Positions 28,436 through 28,683 of a stretch of 28,683 nt of DNA are shown here, in pieces. Where the stretch lies: positions 1 to 28,683 of IMG/VR virus record IMGVR_UViG_3300045007_000300; one strand, 5' to 3'. Under the pieces are notes generated by a model. The model was not told the DNA's origin, did no database searches, and was given only the letters and a program-made list of their open reading frames with translations. Position numbers and translations under genes: made by a program. The DNA comes from a virus. The first letter of the stretch is position 1, and the number at the start of each line of letters is the position of its first letter.

Positions 28436-28683
28436 TGGAGGTGCCGCAAGCCGCCATCGATCTGGCCAAGCGCTTCGAGGGGTTCGAGCGCAAGGTGAAG
28501 CGAGGTACGGAAATTACCGCCATCCCCTACATCTGCCCGGCAGGGTTCTGGACGATTGGCTACGGCCATCTCTGTGACCCGAAGCATCCGCCAGTCACCG
28601 AAGCCGAGGCCGAGGTCTATCTGACGCGCGATCTGCACACGGCGCTGACGGCGACCCTGCGCTATTGCCCGTCGTTGGCCACT
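28435..28683 (+). CDS. Endolysin, GH24 lysozyme (3' end outside window)
   Basis: The first 83 residues of a glycoside hydrolase family 24 lysozyme that cuts peptidoglycan. Glu15 in RFEGFE is the catalytic acid. Cys34 (ICPAGFWTIGYGH; the position often occupied by Asp in T4 lysozyme) and Thr40 complete the E-x-C/D-x5-T pattern, and the YGH motif (43-45) is present. Between Glu15 and Cys34 there are 18 residues rather than the usual 8, an insertion common to this phage lysozyme subgroup. It has no signal peptide, so it depends on the holin just upstream. The ATG overlaps the holin stop by one base (TGATG). Confidence 0.9.
   Translation, partial: MEVPQAAIDLAKRFEGFERKVKRGTEITAIPYICPAGFWTIGYGHLCDPKHPPVTEAEAEVYLTRDLHTALTATLRYCPSLAT

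Overview
The window is about 28.7 kb of one lambda-like, long-tailed (siphovirus-type) phage or prophage genome. It runs from the end of the replication module to the start of the lysis module. It contains no rRNA, tRNA, CRISPR array, integrase, repressor or recognisable bacterial gene, so the host can only be guessed. The high G+C, the codon style and the families present (DUF3489, DUF6900, DUF6362, DUF6127, the GH24 lysozyme subtype) resemble prophages of Betaproteobacteria (Burkholderiales/Rhodocyclales), but this is inference. Virtually all genes appear intact and tightly overlapping, which argues for a functional or recently functional phage.

Layout. (1) 1-1735: the tail of a P4-type primase/helicase, an iteron-like inverted repeat next to a Z-DNA-prone tract, a RuvC-like nuclease, a small unknown protein and a DUF6362 helix-turn-helix protein. 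(2) 1736-2063: a gene-free junction with a perfect 20-bp palindrome, repeated half-sites and a strong intrinsic terminator just before the next gene. (3) 2064-5123: two tandem ParB-domain DNA methyltransferases with related front halves and different methylase halves, then a small protein joining a helix-turn-helix to a domain like the RNA polymerase alpha C-terminal domain. (4) 5104-6490: three small genes on the opposite strand. Each has its own copy of the same 31-nt upstream element 34-36 nt before its start codon, and the set looks like a moron cassette (DUF3489, DUF6900 and an unknown). (5) 6531-14570: the head module in lambda order: Nu1-like and GpA terminase, two inserted fibre-like genes, gpW, portal, protease with an in-frame nested scaffold, decoration protein D, major capsid E, FII-like connector. 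(6) 14579-20143: tail shaft genes, including a G/GT chaperone pair with a T7 slippery site and a 986-residue tape measure protein. (7) 20143-27595: a tail-tip region with none of the lambda M-L-K-I-J proteins. It holds large, tryptophan- and tyrosine-rich proteins of unknown family. (8) 27669-28683: a DUF6127 membrane protein, a 3TM-holin-like protein and a GH24 endolysin cut by the window end.

How it works together. The early genes copy and process DNA. The junction and DUF6362/HTH-alphaCTD proteins are plausible early-to-late switch components. The methyltransferases probably protect phage DNA. The late genes then build a procapsid (protease plus scaffold), package DNA, assemble a tail of roughly 148 nm (inferred from tape-measure length) and lyse the host. 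The most notable parts are the opposite-strand cassette with triplicated promoter-like elements, the aromatic-rich tail tip, the fibre-like pair between terminase and portal, and the iteron/Z-DNA site after the primase.
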